Source: Candidatus Amarolinea dominans (GTDB lineage Bacteria > Chloroflexota > Anaerolineae > SSC4 > Amarolineaceae). From it: a stretch of 64,000 nt of DNA. Shown here piece by piece: positions 57,101 to 64,000 of the stretch (within the stretch, counting starts at the first letter, position 1; each line of letters opens with the position of its first letter). Under the pieces are notes generated by a model. It did no database searches. It saw only the letters and a program-made list of their open reading frames with translations, and was not told the origin of the DNA. The stretch lies in NCBI GenBank assembly GCA_016719785.1, contig JADJYJ010000028.1, positions 115,570 through 179,569 on the forward strand, in the 5' to 3' direction. A program made the position numbers and the translations under genes.

Positions 57101-57667
57101 GCCTGCCACGGCCGCCTTGACCTCCAGAATGTCCTGCTGCGTTTCCAGCAGCAGCAGATCCACGCCGCCTTCCACCAGGCCCCGCGCCTGTTCACCAAAA
57201 ACCGTCGCCAGTTCCTCGAAGGTGATATTGCTCAGCGTGGGATCGGACGCGCTGGGCAGATAGCCGGTCGGCCCGATGGAGCCGGCGACGCAGCGCGGGA
57301 TGCCGGTGGCATCCGCAAAGCGATCGGCCGTCTGCCGGGCCAGGCTGGCCGCGGCGCGGTTGATCTCCAGGATGCGATCCTGCAGCCCGTACTCGCGCAT
57401 CGTCAGGCGGTTGCTGCGGAAGGTGCAGGTTTCGATCACCTCCGCGCCCGCCTCCAGGAAGTCAGCGTGGATGGTTTCGATCATCGAGGGTTGGCTGATG
57501 ACCAGATAATCGTTGTTGCCCCACAGCTTTTCGCCGCCGTAGTCGGCCGCGGTCGGTTCCAGCATCTGGATGTTGGTGCCCATCGCGCCATCGAAGACCA
57601 CGATGTGATCGCGCACGGCTTGCAGATAGCGGTCGTTGGTAAAGGGTATCGGTTTCAAGGAATGCAT
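54119..57667 (-). CDS. metH: Cobalamin-dependent methionine synthase
   Basis: A 1,182-residue enzyme. It transfers a methyl group from methyltetrahydrofolate to homocysteine through B12. The N-terminal homocysteine domain has the zinc Cys pair in GGCCGTTPEHI (about residue 303). A pterin-binding domain follows (LIGERINTQGSK and VIDSTEVDVLR). The cap and B12 domains include DVHDIGKN, whose His binds cobalt (about residue 750). A SAM-binding reactivation domain at the C-terminus (GYGACPDLNDHSVLF) completes the set. The start is ATG 57667, with ATGAGG upstream; an in-frame ATG at 57673 lies inside that site. It has its own strong promoter and shares the pathway with hom at 33.5 kb. Confidence 0.97.
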   Translation of the reverse strand: MHSLKPIPFTNDRYLQAVRDHIVVFDGAMGTNIQMLEPTAADYGGEKLWGNNDYLVISQPSMIETIHADFLEAGAEVIETCTFRSNRLTMREYGLQDRILEINRAAASLARQTADRFADATGIPRCVAGSIGPTGYLPSASDPTLSNITFEELATVFGEQARGLVEGGVDLLLLETQQDILEVKAAVAGIYRYFRQAGVRVPVQVQVTLDVTGRMLLGTDIAAVLTILRYLPIDVIGLNCSTGPDYMREPIRYLTANTNLPISVIPNAGLPLNVDGKAVYPMEPRPLAGTLVEFVRDLGVNVVGGCCGTTPEHIRQIVELVRPLRQRAPGLQRIAAKAVFPALVASAMRATGLVQEPAPHLIGERINTQGSKIVKRLLLADDYDGLLQIARDQIEGGAHTLDVCVALTERADEPEMMRRTVRLLSQAVDAPLVIDSTEVDVLRVALENIPGRPIINSINLENGRKRCDAVLPLAVEHGAAVVALTIDPIGMAKTAARKLEVAQAIYEIAVNEYGLPPDALIYDALTFTLATGDPEFANSAVETLEGIRLIKRHLPGVFCSLGVSNLSFGLALPTRGPLNSVFLWHAVRAGLDMAIINPKHTLPYAEIPAALRTLCEDLIFNRQPDALARYIQYFEEHQDAIGERQAEVDPTEGMSVEEKLHWQIVHRQKEGVEDLVSTAIAARDPVWVLNHVLLPAMKEVGDKFGAGELILPYVLQSAEVMKKAVARLETYLERAEGVTKGKVVLATVYGDVHDIGKNLVNTILTNNGFTVFDLGKQVPANVIIDKAVEVNADAIGLSALLVSTSKQMPLIVQELHTRGLAFPVLVGGAAINRRFGRRILFVKDGEGTTTPYAPGVFYCKDAFEGLDTVGSLLSAQRADLVQRNREEGLTELQRPVETAAPSSRTRSDTPLLAQADIPAPPFWGVSTIRHIPPIQVFPFLDKDELYRLSWGAKNTHGAAWETLRSQFDARLAGMTAAAQKSGWLQPQAVYGYFPCQSDGNDLLIYDPAAMKSAANASNLPVIGRFTFPRQEDDAHLCIADYFAPAASGLLDVVALQVVTVGAGATQRFEELQAAGDYSEAYFMHGLAVQTAEATAAWLHDRIQKELGRGPRGKRYSWGYGACPDLNDHSVLFDLLPAAQELGMSLTTAFQLVPEQSTAALIVHHPAAKYYVIGGSRVEQLLR

Positions 57668-57716
57668 CCTCATGAATTAGCGTGATTGTTGGAGCCTGCG
57701 AGCGGCTACGAGGGTG

Positions 57717-57745
57717 ATTATACAGTGAGCAGGGCCAGGCGTCAA
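57717..57745 (-). promoter_or_regulatory. metH promoter
   Basis: On the minus strand TTGACG (57745-57740), a 17-base spacer and TATAAT (57722-57717). The leader to the ATG is only about 40-50 nt; no cobalamin or SAM riboswitch fits in it. Confidence 0.85.
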
Positions 57746-57761
57746 CCGTCCCAGGTGAGAA

Positions 57762-57793
57762 GGGCGTATTTCAGTCTTGGGGCACAGCCCACG
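57762..57793 (+). repeat. Partial copy of the 17.6-kb element
   Basis: GTATTTCAGTCTTGGGGCAC and AGCCCACG match the left end of the element at 17597-17628, with a few differences. No matching right end is present here. Confidence 0.6.
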
Positions 57794-57852
57794 AATGGCA
57801 GCACAGTGCGCACCTACTACCAGAATCGGCAGACGGCGATGCTGGACGAACG

Positions 57853-58030
57853 GCCACGAATTGCACGAATTGACACGAAGGCAGAAGCTCGATTCGTGCA
57901 AATTAGTGAAATTCGTGGCAGAGAAAGCTGGGCGGACTTTTGCCACGAATTGCACGAATTGACACGAAGGCAGAAGCTCGATTCGTGCAAATTAGTGAAA
58001 TTCGTGGCAGAGAAAGCCGGGCGGATTTTT
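57853..58030 (+). repeat. Two tandem 89-bp repeats with internal dyad symmetry
   Basis: Copies run 57853-57941 and 57942-58030 and differ at about two positions. Within each, GCCACGAATTGCACGAAT and ATTCGTGGC form the arms of an imperfect palindrome. This type of CACGAATT-rich intergenic repeat is scattered in many environmental bacteria. All reading frames across it are repeat artefacts. Confidence 0.92.
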
Positions 58031-58110
58031 GCCACATAGAACACAAAGAGCGCAAAGACGCCGCCAATCTGCGAATCTTCTGCCGTTGCTTTGTGTTCTA
58101 TGCGTTCCTT
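58031..58110 (+). repeat. Large hairpin repeat with 14-bp arms
   Basis: CATAGAACACAAAG (58035-58048) and CTTTGTGTTCTATG (58089-58102) are perfect complements around a 40-base loop. It directly follows the tandem 89-bp repeats. Confidence 0.8.
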
Positions 58111-58160
58111 GTGGTCAATCGTCTGCCCAATTCGGAATTGCTACGCCCAAATTTTGCCTC

Positions 58161-58348
58161 TTGACAGAGCGCCGCGGCCGTGGTATGCTGTGAGCAGCCA
58201 CAAGCCTGCCCCCCGCCTTCCGAGTCGCCTCCCGCCTTCGGAAGTCCCTGGCGAGAGTTCTCTCTCCCGCCCGCGACCTCCTTCAGCAGTCAGGAAAATG
58301 TCCCTGACCCCATCCGTTTCGATTGCTGCACGAAAGGAGTCCGTTGTT
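58161..58348 (+). promoter_or_regulatory. Promoter and structured leader cassette, copy 2
   Basis: TTGACA (58161-58166), a 17-base spacer and TATGCT (58184-58189). A leader of about 150 nt follows; its blocks CACAAGCCTGCCCCCCGCC, GGAAGTCCCTGGCGAGAG and CGCGACCTCCTTCAGCAG recur in the inverted copy at 45-248. It includes CTTCCGA/TCGGAAG arms. The unit ends in AAAGGAGTCCGTTGTT before the ATG at 58349, also matched by copy 1. Confidence 0.75.
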
Positions 58349-60422
58349 ATGTTACGCTGGTGTTCCTCACTCTTTCATCTCTCTTCACCACACCTTCCTG
58401 TCTCGCGGCTGGCGGCGCGTCCGCTGCTGGTCGTCCATCTACTGGTGGTTTGCAGCCTGCTGTTCTCAGCCGTGGCTGCGGCTGCCCCCCCCCCTGCAAA
58501 TAAACACCGCTGCTAAGTTCATGTCCCCTGGTCCTCAGCCCGATCTGATCTCCGTCCCCGCGAGGATGCCGTCGCCTGCGGTGGCAGGTGGCCGAGTGCT
58601 TGCTGATCCTATGCAAGGGGCCTCACCTCTCTTTCTAATGCACACGGATCCTGTACTTGGACTCACGTTGCATTACCCGAGCCAGTGGAATCTCATACAC
58701 ACTCCCACAGACGTCCCCTTGGTGCCGGGGGAGCTTCGACCTTATGTGCTCACTCTATACCCCCCGGGAAGTGATCCTCTGGACGACAACCGGATCGATA
58801 TAGCCTTTTTCTTGTTCGAGATAGCATCCGAACAGGATTTGCAGACCTGGAGTAATGCCCACATTACCATTGGTCGCCCGCAATTGCCCGACACAGAAGT
58901 AGTCCGGAGTCAAGTGCTCGTAGATCCAGCCGGTGTTCTCAGACGGGTTCTTCACTCCTTGCGCACAACCGAAATCGGCCCATCGCAAGCCGTTGAGCTC
59001 ACGCATGGCAGCCTGGTTCTGTCCATCAGCACCTATACCCACGCTGACTATATGACTTCGCTGCTAGACATGATTTCCGATTCTATTGAGTTCGCACCAG
59101 GCGCCCCGAGGAACCTCAACGAGCTTTTTGGCCGCAACGAGTCATGGCCTTCGCTGGAAAGCGTCGTTGAGGCCAATCGGCTTCAGCCTGCTCCAACGTG
59201 CGATCTGGCGTGCCGCGACGCCCAGCTTGAAGCGGGTCTTCCTGTGCTTCCATCTGTTTCTCCTGATCCGGGTTTTGCTGAATACGAGAGGCGATTTTAC
59301 GAATGGTTCGATAGCCACCCAGTTCTGCGGGGAGTAGATGCCCAGACCGTACAGCCCGAGGGGGATGTACAATCCTCTAGAAAGGCTCTGCCGGCCAATT
59401 GGTGGAGCCCAATCCATCTCGGCAGCGGCACTGTGAATGTCAATTGTACTTCTGACAAGCATACGGGCAACGCTGGGTTCGCCTTGGACATTGGAGTACC
59501 GACCAACACCAATGTGTATGCTGCACAGGCCGGGCAGGTGATGTATCGTGACTGGGACTCGTCTGGCTACGGGTACCGAATGGACGTCCACACCTCGGTG
59601 AATACGGCCAATGAGAGCCGCGTGTATCGCCATCTCTACGCCCATCTGACGAGTTTCAATGTGGCACTGAACGACAACGTCACGCGCGATACCATCATTG
59701 CGAAGTCAGGCGCAACCACTGGTCCCAACCCGCCGCCTGCGACCCCGCCCGTGCCTATCGCCCCGCATCTTCATTTCCACATCAACTTGCACAATGCCAG
59801 CACGGACGCCGTGGATGCTTCGCCGCTGTTGGGCTTCGTGCCGATGACCACCTATCCAAATTCAGGCGCTACGTGCGGCACAATCTATCCGCTGAACAGC
59901 GCCCAGAGCCTGCGTATCATCGAACCGGTGGCATTCACCGAACGATACCAACCGCGCTCGGATCATTACTGGTTCTGTTATCAGAGCGATTCCCTCACTT
60001 CTCAACGCACGACCGAATGCTTCATGAAAGGGATGCCAAACAACGGCCAAGGCTGGAACGCCAATCCCTGGGATTACTGGCTCTCACCTGAGTTGCGGTA
60101 TGCCAACGTTTCATTCAAGCAGACGGGACGATACTACATTTGGGTTTGCGGCTTGGGTGGAACCGTGAATGATGATTCGCTGCATATGGGCCGTGATGAT
60201 TACCCATACGACACGTCGCGCGAAATCACAGGCTATGCCTCGGCCTCGTGGCAATGGCAAAGCATCAAGATGAACGGGGCGCGTCCCTACCTTGACGTCA
60301 GCGAAGGCGAGCGAGTCATCAACATCTGGATGCGTGAAGATGGCATGAGAATTGACCGCGTCCTTCTGACCCGGCAGGTGGGGTATAATCCCACAGGCAA
60401 CATCAGGTGTGGGGGATACTGA
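58349..60422 (+). CDS. Secreted M23-type (LytM) metallopeptidase-like protein, split at a C10 tract
   Basis: The frame from ATG 58349 encodes a classical signal peptide (hydrophobic LLVVHLLVVCSLLF, then SAVAAAA). It stops at 58516 after a run of ten C (58485-58494). The mature protein lies in the +1 frame to 60422. With nine C the two join as AVAAAAPPLQINTAAKF. The mature part has a PsbP/DUF1795-like domain (LHYPSQWNL ... APRNLNELFG). An M23-type domain follows, with HTGNAGFALDIG (the H-x8-D variant), YRHLYAHL and PHLHFHI, then a C-terminal domain that may bind carbohydrate. As the sequence stands the export signal and the body are out of frame. An internal ATG at 58521 would give a form without a signal peptide. 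Confidence 0.75.
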
Positions 60423-60467
60423 CCGAACTTCTTGCTTTCTTCGCTCACAGAGAAAAGTGTGGAAACC

Positions 60468-61277
60468 ATGAGATTGATGCATGCCGACAAGACAGGTTGG
60501 GTGCTGTTATGCAGTGTGGCGCTGACCAGTGTTCTGGTCTCCTGCCAACCACTCCAGAACAGACCCGCAACGCCCGCTGTCGCCCCAATGACGCGGGTGG
60601 CGACGCTGTCGCCACCCGCAAGCGCGTCGCCGACGGTGACAACATTGCCAAAGGACACCCCAGTCGTTGCAGTTGCCGGTCCCGCCCCTGCCACAATTGC
60701 AGTCGCAGCTACTTCCGGCCCAACTGGTCAACCCCAGCGCGCTGGCTGGCGCAGATACACGTCTCCCTATGTGGGCGTGTCCTTTGCCTATCCGGCCGAT
60801 TGGAAGTTCGTTCCGGTGCGTGAAAAGCCCGACCGATACAATCTACCCTATTTCCAATTGAGTGCTCCTGTAGTGGATCACCTGGGTGGCAACATTGGGG
60901 TCGCCATTGTATATATGGGGTCTGAGTTTGCTAAAGGAGGAAGCCTGCGCTCTTGGGTTGAGAAGTACTTGCAAATGACACTGCCCGGCAATCCTTCGGG
61001 CTACACATTGTCTGCGACTTCCGAGGCCACCTTTGTGGAGCCCAATGGCAGCCTGCACGAGATGGTCCGAAGCTCACTTGCGGACAAAAGCGGCGCCGCA
61101 ACGCTGGAAAGTATCTTCATAAAACAAGGAGACAACGTAGTAATTCAGATCAGCAGCGCCACTTGGACCGAATATGCCCCTGCCCTACGGGCCGTCCTGG
61201 AAGACATCGCCCGATCCTTTCAATTCTCAGCCGATGCACCCAGGACGTTGAACGAGATGTATGGGGTAGACCCATGA
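60468..61277 (+). CDS. Lipoprotein with a domain shared with the M23-type neighbour
   Basis: A 269-residue lipoprotein. The signal ends in a lipobox, SVLVSC, at about residue 24, followed by a Thr/Pro/Ala spacer. The globular domain (VGVSFAYPADWKFVPV to APRTLNEMYGVDP) matches the first domain of the preceding protein, including the closing motif APR(N/T)LNE(L/M)(F/Y)G. The fold resembles PsbP/DUF1795-like proteins. The ATG at 60468 is preferred over 60432 because it starts the lipoprotein signal. It lies 45 bases after the M23-type gene, in the same transcription direction and probably the same operon. Confidence 0.75.
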   Translation: MRLMHADKTGWVLLCSVALTSVLVSCQPLQNRPATPAVAPMTRVATLSPPASASPTVTTLPKDTPVVAVAGPAPATIAVAATSGPTGQPQRAGWRRYTSPYVGVSFAYPADWKFVPVREKPDRYNLPYFQLSAPVVDHLGGNIGVAIVYMGSEFAKGGSLRSWVEKYLQMTLPGNPSGYTLSATSEATFVEPNGSLHEMVRSSLADKSGAATLESIFIKQGDNVVIQISSATWTEYAPALRAVLEDIARSFQFSADAPRTLNEMYGVDP

Positions 61278-61380
61278 GGTAACTCCACTGATTTCACCCC
61301 CGATGTTCAACATGGCGTCCAGAGCCTTCTGTGAGCAGACAGATCGATCTGGTTGTGCATGATCGGCCAATCGGCGCTTC
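61278..61380 (+). other. Junction between the lipoprotein gene and the RHS remnant
   Basis: About 100 bases with no gene. The RHS sequence downstream starts abruptly, in mid-repeat, at about 61381. The missing RHS 5' end was therefore lost or replaced here. Confidence 0.5.
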
Positions 61381-63474
61381 GTGCGCCGTGCGTCCGATGT
61401 GTTTGGCAACCTGCGCAGCGTCTCGGAGAGCACCGGTTCGTGGCCGGTCGGCCAGCCCAATCCTACCTGGGGCAGCGAATACCGCACGCGCTACAGCTAC
61501 GACGTGGCCGGCCGGCTGCTGACGGTGCAGGATCACGCCAGCAACCAGACGACGCTGACCCACGACCTGCTGGGCCGCAAGACGAGCATGAACGATCCGG
61601 ACATGGGCGCGTGGCAGTATCGCTACGATGCGGCGGGCAACCTGATGAAACAGCGCGATGCGCGCTACCAGGCGATCTGCTTCTACGACGGCCACAATCG
61701 GTTGGTGGGCAAGACCTATCATGCGGGCATCAGCAACCTGGACATCCTGACGTGCAGCGGGGCTTATGCCGTCGGCTTCAGCTACGACAGCACGGCGAAC
61801 GGCAACCTGGGCAAGGGCCGACGCACGGGCATGAACGATCCATCGGGCAGCAGCGCCTGGGCCTATGATCTGCGCGGCCGGGTGATCACCGAGACCCAGG
61901 TGATCAGCGGTACAGGGGGGCGGCGCCTTCGTGACGGCCTGGTGGTATGACTCAGCCGACCGGCCGCTGTGGCAAAAGTATCCTGGCGGCAACGCGGGCC
62001 AGTTGGGCGAGCAGGTGATGTTCACCTACAACACCCAGGGCTTGCTGCGCCAGGTGCAGAGCAACGGCAGCACTTACTATGTGGGCGAGACGCTCTACAA
62101 CGCGTTGGGCCAGACGACGCAACGCTGGCTGGGCAGCACGACGGGAGTGGTGCAGCAGCTCTACACCTACACCGCGGCCGAGAACTTCCGGCTGGTGACG
62201 CTGAAGACCGGCAACGCGTCCCCCTACACCAACCTGCAGAACATCAGCTACACCTACGATGACGTGGGGAACGTGCTGACGATCACGGATGCGGCGGCGT
62301 ATGGCGGCAGCCAGACGCAGACCTTCGCCTACGATGCGCTGCACCGGCTGAGCACGGCGCAGGCCAGCGGCGCCACGGGCTATGGCGGTTACAGCCTGAA
62401 GAACTACGGCTACGACGCCATCGGCAACCTGACCGCCTTCGAGAGCGCGACGCAGAATCAGTACTACCAGGACGCGGCGCACAAGCATGCGGTGACGCAC
62501 ATCGGCGGCACGGCGCCCGGCAACCAGAAGTACTGGTACGACGCCAACGGCAACGCGACGCGGCGCATCAGCGGCAGCCAGGACATCACGCTGAGTTACG
62601 ATGCCGAAAACCGGCTGACGGGCATGTCCGGCGGTGTCACGGCGAGTTACGTCTACGACGGGGACGGGGCGCGGGTCAAGGAGACGGCCGGCGGCGCAAC
62701 GACGGTCTACATCGGGAACACCTTCGAGTGGACGGGCAGCACGGCCACGATGAAGAAGTATTACTACGCCGGCGCGGTGCGGGTCGCCATGCGCACGGGG
62801 GTCAGCCCGGGCACAGTGAACTACCTGCTGAGCGATCATCTCGGTTCGCAGGCGCTGACGCTGACCAGCGCCGGCGCGCGGCTCAACACGAACACCGAGC
62901 TGCGCTACATGCCTTACGGCGTGGCGCGCTATACCGCTGGCGTGACGCTGACGACGTTCAACTTCACCGGTCAGCGCAAGGACAGCGGGAGCGGTTTGCT
63001 GTTCTACAACGCCAGGTGGTATGACCCTTATCTTAACCGGTGGATCCAACCCGACAGCATTATATACCCAATCCTGGCGATCCGCAAAATCTCAATCGCT
63101 ACTCTTACTGCCGGAATAATCCTCTACGCTTTATCGATCCATCAGCCACGATCCGCTGGATCAGGCCTGGCAAGAGGAATTTGAGCAGATGCATCATCGT
63201 GCGCCGACGGCCGAGACATCTTGATTCGTCTGTTCTCGATAGCCTTTCCTGGCGAGTGGAATTGGTCAGTCTTCTACGACGCTGACGGTAACTACGTCCA
63301 GGAAACCTGGAGAGCGTATTCCGTGACAACCGACCTGCTAACTGGTCATGGAATGATATACCAAGCGCATTAGAACGATTGACCGGTTGGTACAAGACTG
63401 GCGAAGAGGGTATGTTCACCAGAGACATTGGTAGCCTGTTCGGAGGTCTAGCCAATCGCTTGGAAGCGTAAACA
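61381..63474 (+). pseudogene. RHS-repeat protein remnant, 5'-truncated and frameshifted
   Basis: Dense RHS/YD repeats (YDVAGRLLTVQD, YDAAGNLMKQRDA, YDAENRLTGMSGG) lead into the RHS core end (LSDHLGSQALTLTSAG, GLLFYNARWYDPYLNRWIQPDS). No start or signal region is present. The first frame break is at 61915-61920, a G6 run, where GTGG should continue AFVTAWWYDSADRPL. Later breaks occur near 63062, 63142, 63213 and 63316. These split the C-terminal variable region (PNPGDPQNLNRYSYCRNN, DQAWQEEFEQMHHRAP, FPGEWNWSVFYDADGNY, NDIPSALERLTGWYKTGEEG), which would be the toxin or variable tip. The stop at 63474 ends the last frame. Confidence 0.85.
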
Positions 63475-63829
63475 TTGGCCGGCGGTCCAGCAATGCAGGG
63501 AATCCCACACGGACCTGGGTTTTATTTTGATCGGCAGGGGTTGCCTGCCTCTCGTTCATGGGCACCTCAGATGACGATGCGAATGTGCATCATGAGCAGG
63601 CGCTGGCCCATGGGGGCGGAGTACGGTCCGGGCGGCGGTTTGCTCACACGGGGAGCAGAAATCGCAATTTCTTGGCGATTGGCGCAATAGCTGGTCAGAT
63701 GTCAGCATCGGAAATCACGGGGCTGCGCTCGGTGTTCCGATTCCGTGTCCTGGGTTGACGGACATCACACGCATGGAACCTCTTTATGCTGGATCGTTGG
63801 TTCTGATGGACGCTGCCGGGAGGCTTGTT
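63475..63829 (+). other. Region after the RHS remnant without a clear gene
   Basis: Short overlapping frames (for example 63475-63690 and 63558-63758) show fragments such as GIPHGPGFYFDRQGLPAS and DDDANVHHEQALAHGGG. These could be pieces of an older RHS or toxin tail. None has a convincing start and ribosome site. Confidence 0.35.
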
Positions 63830-63982
63830 ATGCAACATATCAGTGTTGCCCGACGGACAGGAGCAGTGAGTGTCGTGATCTTGTTGGTCACACTGGTAGC
63901 TGGATGCTATTCATCGCCGTTGGAGGAGGCGAGAAAACGGGTGTCCGTAGGCACGCTGCGCGACAGTGCGATCGGATTCTGA
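63830..63982 (+). CDS. Short lipoprotein, possibly truncated
   Basis: Fifty residues starting MQHISVARRTGAVSVV. The lipoprotein signal ends in LVAGC with a Cys at residue 26. Only 24 residues follow, so it may be a remnant or a frameshifted gene whose body lies past the window. GGGAGG lies 7 bases upstream of the ATG. Confidence 0.5.
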   Translation: MQHISVARRTGAVSVVILLVTLVAGCYSSPLEEARKRVSVGTLRDSAIGF

Positions 63983-64000
63983 GCGAAAGGCCTGGTACCA

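Noticed and set aside
57668..57716. SAM or cobalamin riboswitch before metH
   Set aside because: The leader between promoter and ATG is too short for either structure.
57853..58030. CRISPR array
   Set aside because: Only two head-to-tail 89-bp copies, without spacers between them and with no cas genes.

Overview
The window is a high-GC bacterial chromosome segment. It carries a dense housekeeping core and a fringe of surface and accessory genes. Several traits point to Chloroflexota, probably an Anaerolineae-like lineage: very long Thr-Pro linkers in secreted proteins, a large coiled-coil insertion in RpoC, a DPPR-synthase-like UbiA protein, and several cobalamin-dependent radical SAM proteins. 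This placement is inference from sequence style; no 16S gene is present. Promoters are unusually readable. Many have TTGACA/TTGACG, a 17 bp spacer and a near-consensus -10 (rpoB, metH, ubiA, the radical SAM array, and the duplicated leader cassettes; tRNA-Asn has a 16 bp spacer).

Layout. 1-300: the 5' end of a minus-strand gene leaving the window, with its promoter and a structured leader that recurs inverted at 58.15-58.35 kb. 0.4-7 kb: lon, a PHP/AlbA_2 fusion gene, ubiA, tlyA. 7-15.7 kb: rpoB-rpoC. 16-23.2 kb: a secreted anchored protein, an orphan receiver, trmI, a membrane-anchored metalloprotease, Nudix, a membrane protein and an ECF sigma factor. 23.4-28.3 kb: a giant multidomain surface glycosidase-like protein split by one frameshift. 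28.5-31.9 kb: dnaG-rpoD. 32-38.3 kb: a DUF4143 ATPase, tRNA-Asn, homoserine dehydrogenase, carB and a probable 6S RNA. 38.3-48.3 kb: a minus-strand array of seven radical SAM genes, five of them with a B12-binding-type N-terminus, behind one strong promoter. 48.4-50.3 kb: an HNH endonuclease with its small partner, a rhodanese and a DUF433/DUF5615 toxin-antitoxin pair. 50.3-54.1 kb: rtcB and a sufR-like/moaA/erpA operon with palindromic operator candidates. 54.1-57.7 kb: metH. 57.7-64 kb: repeats, the second leader cassette, a frameshifted M23-type secreted protein, a lipoprotein sharing its N-terminal domain, and a decayed RHS gene.

The most distinctive items are the radical SAM array, which has no recognisable pathway partners; the inverted promoter-leader cassettes whose non-coding part is better conserved than the genes behind it; and a C10 tract that separates a signal peptide from an M23-type protein by exactly one base. 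Four large genes need removal of one base to be restored. Sequencing error is therefore a live alternative to biology for each break.
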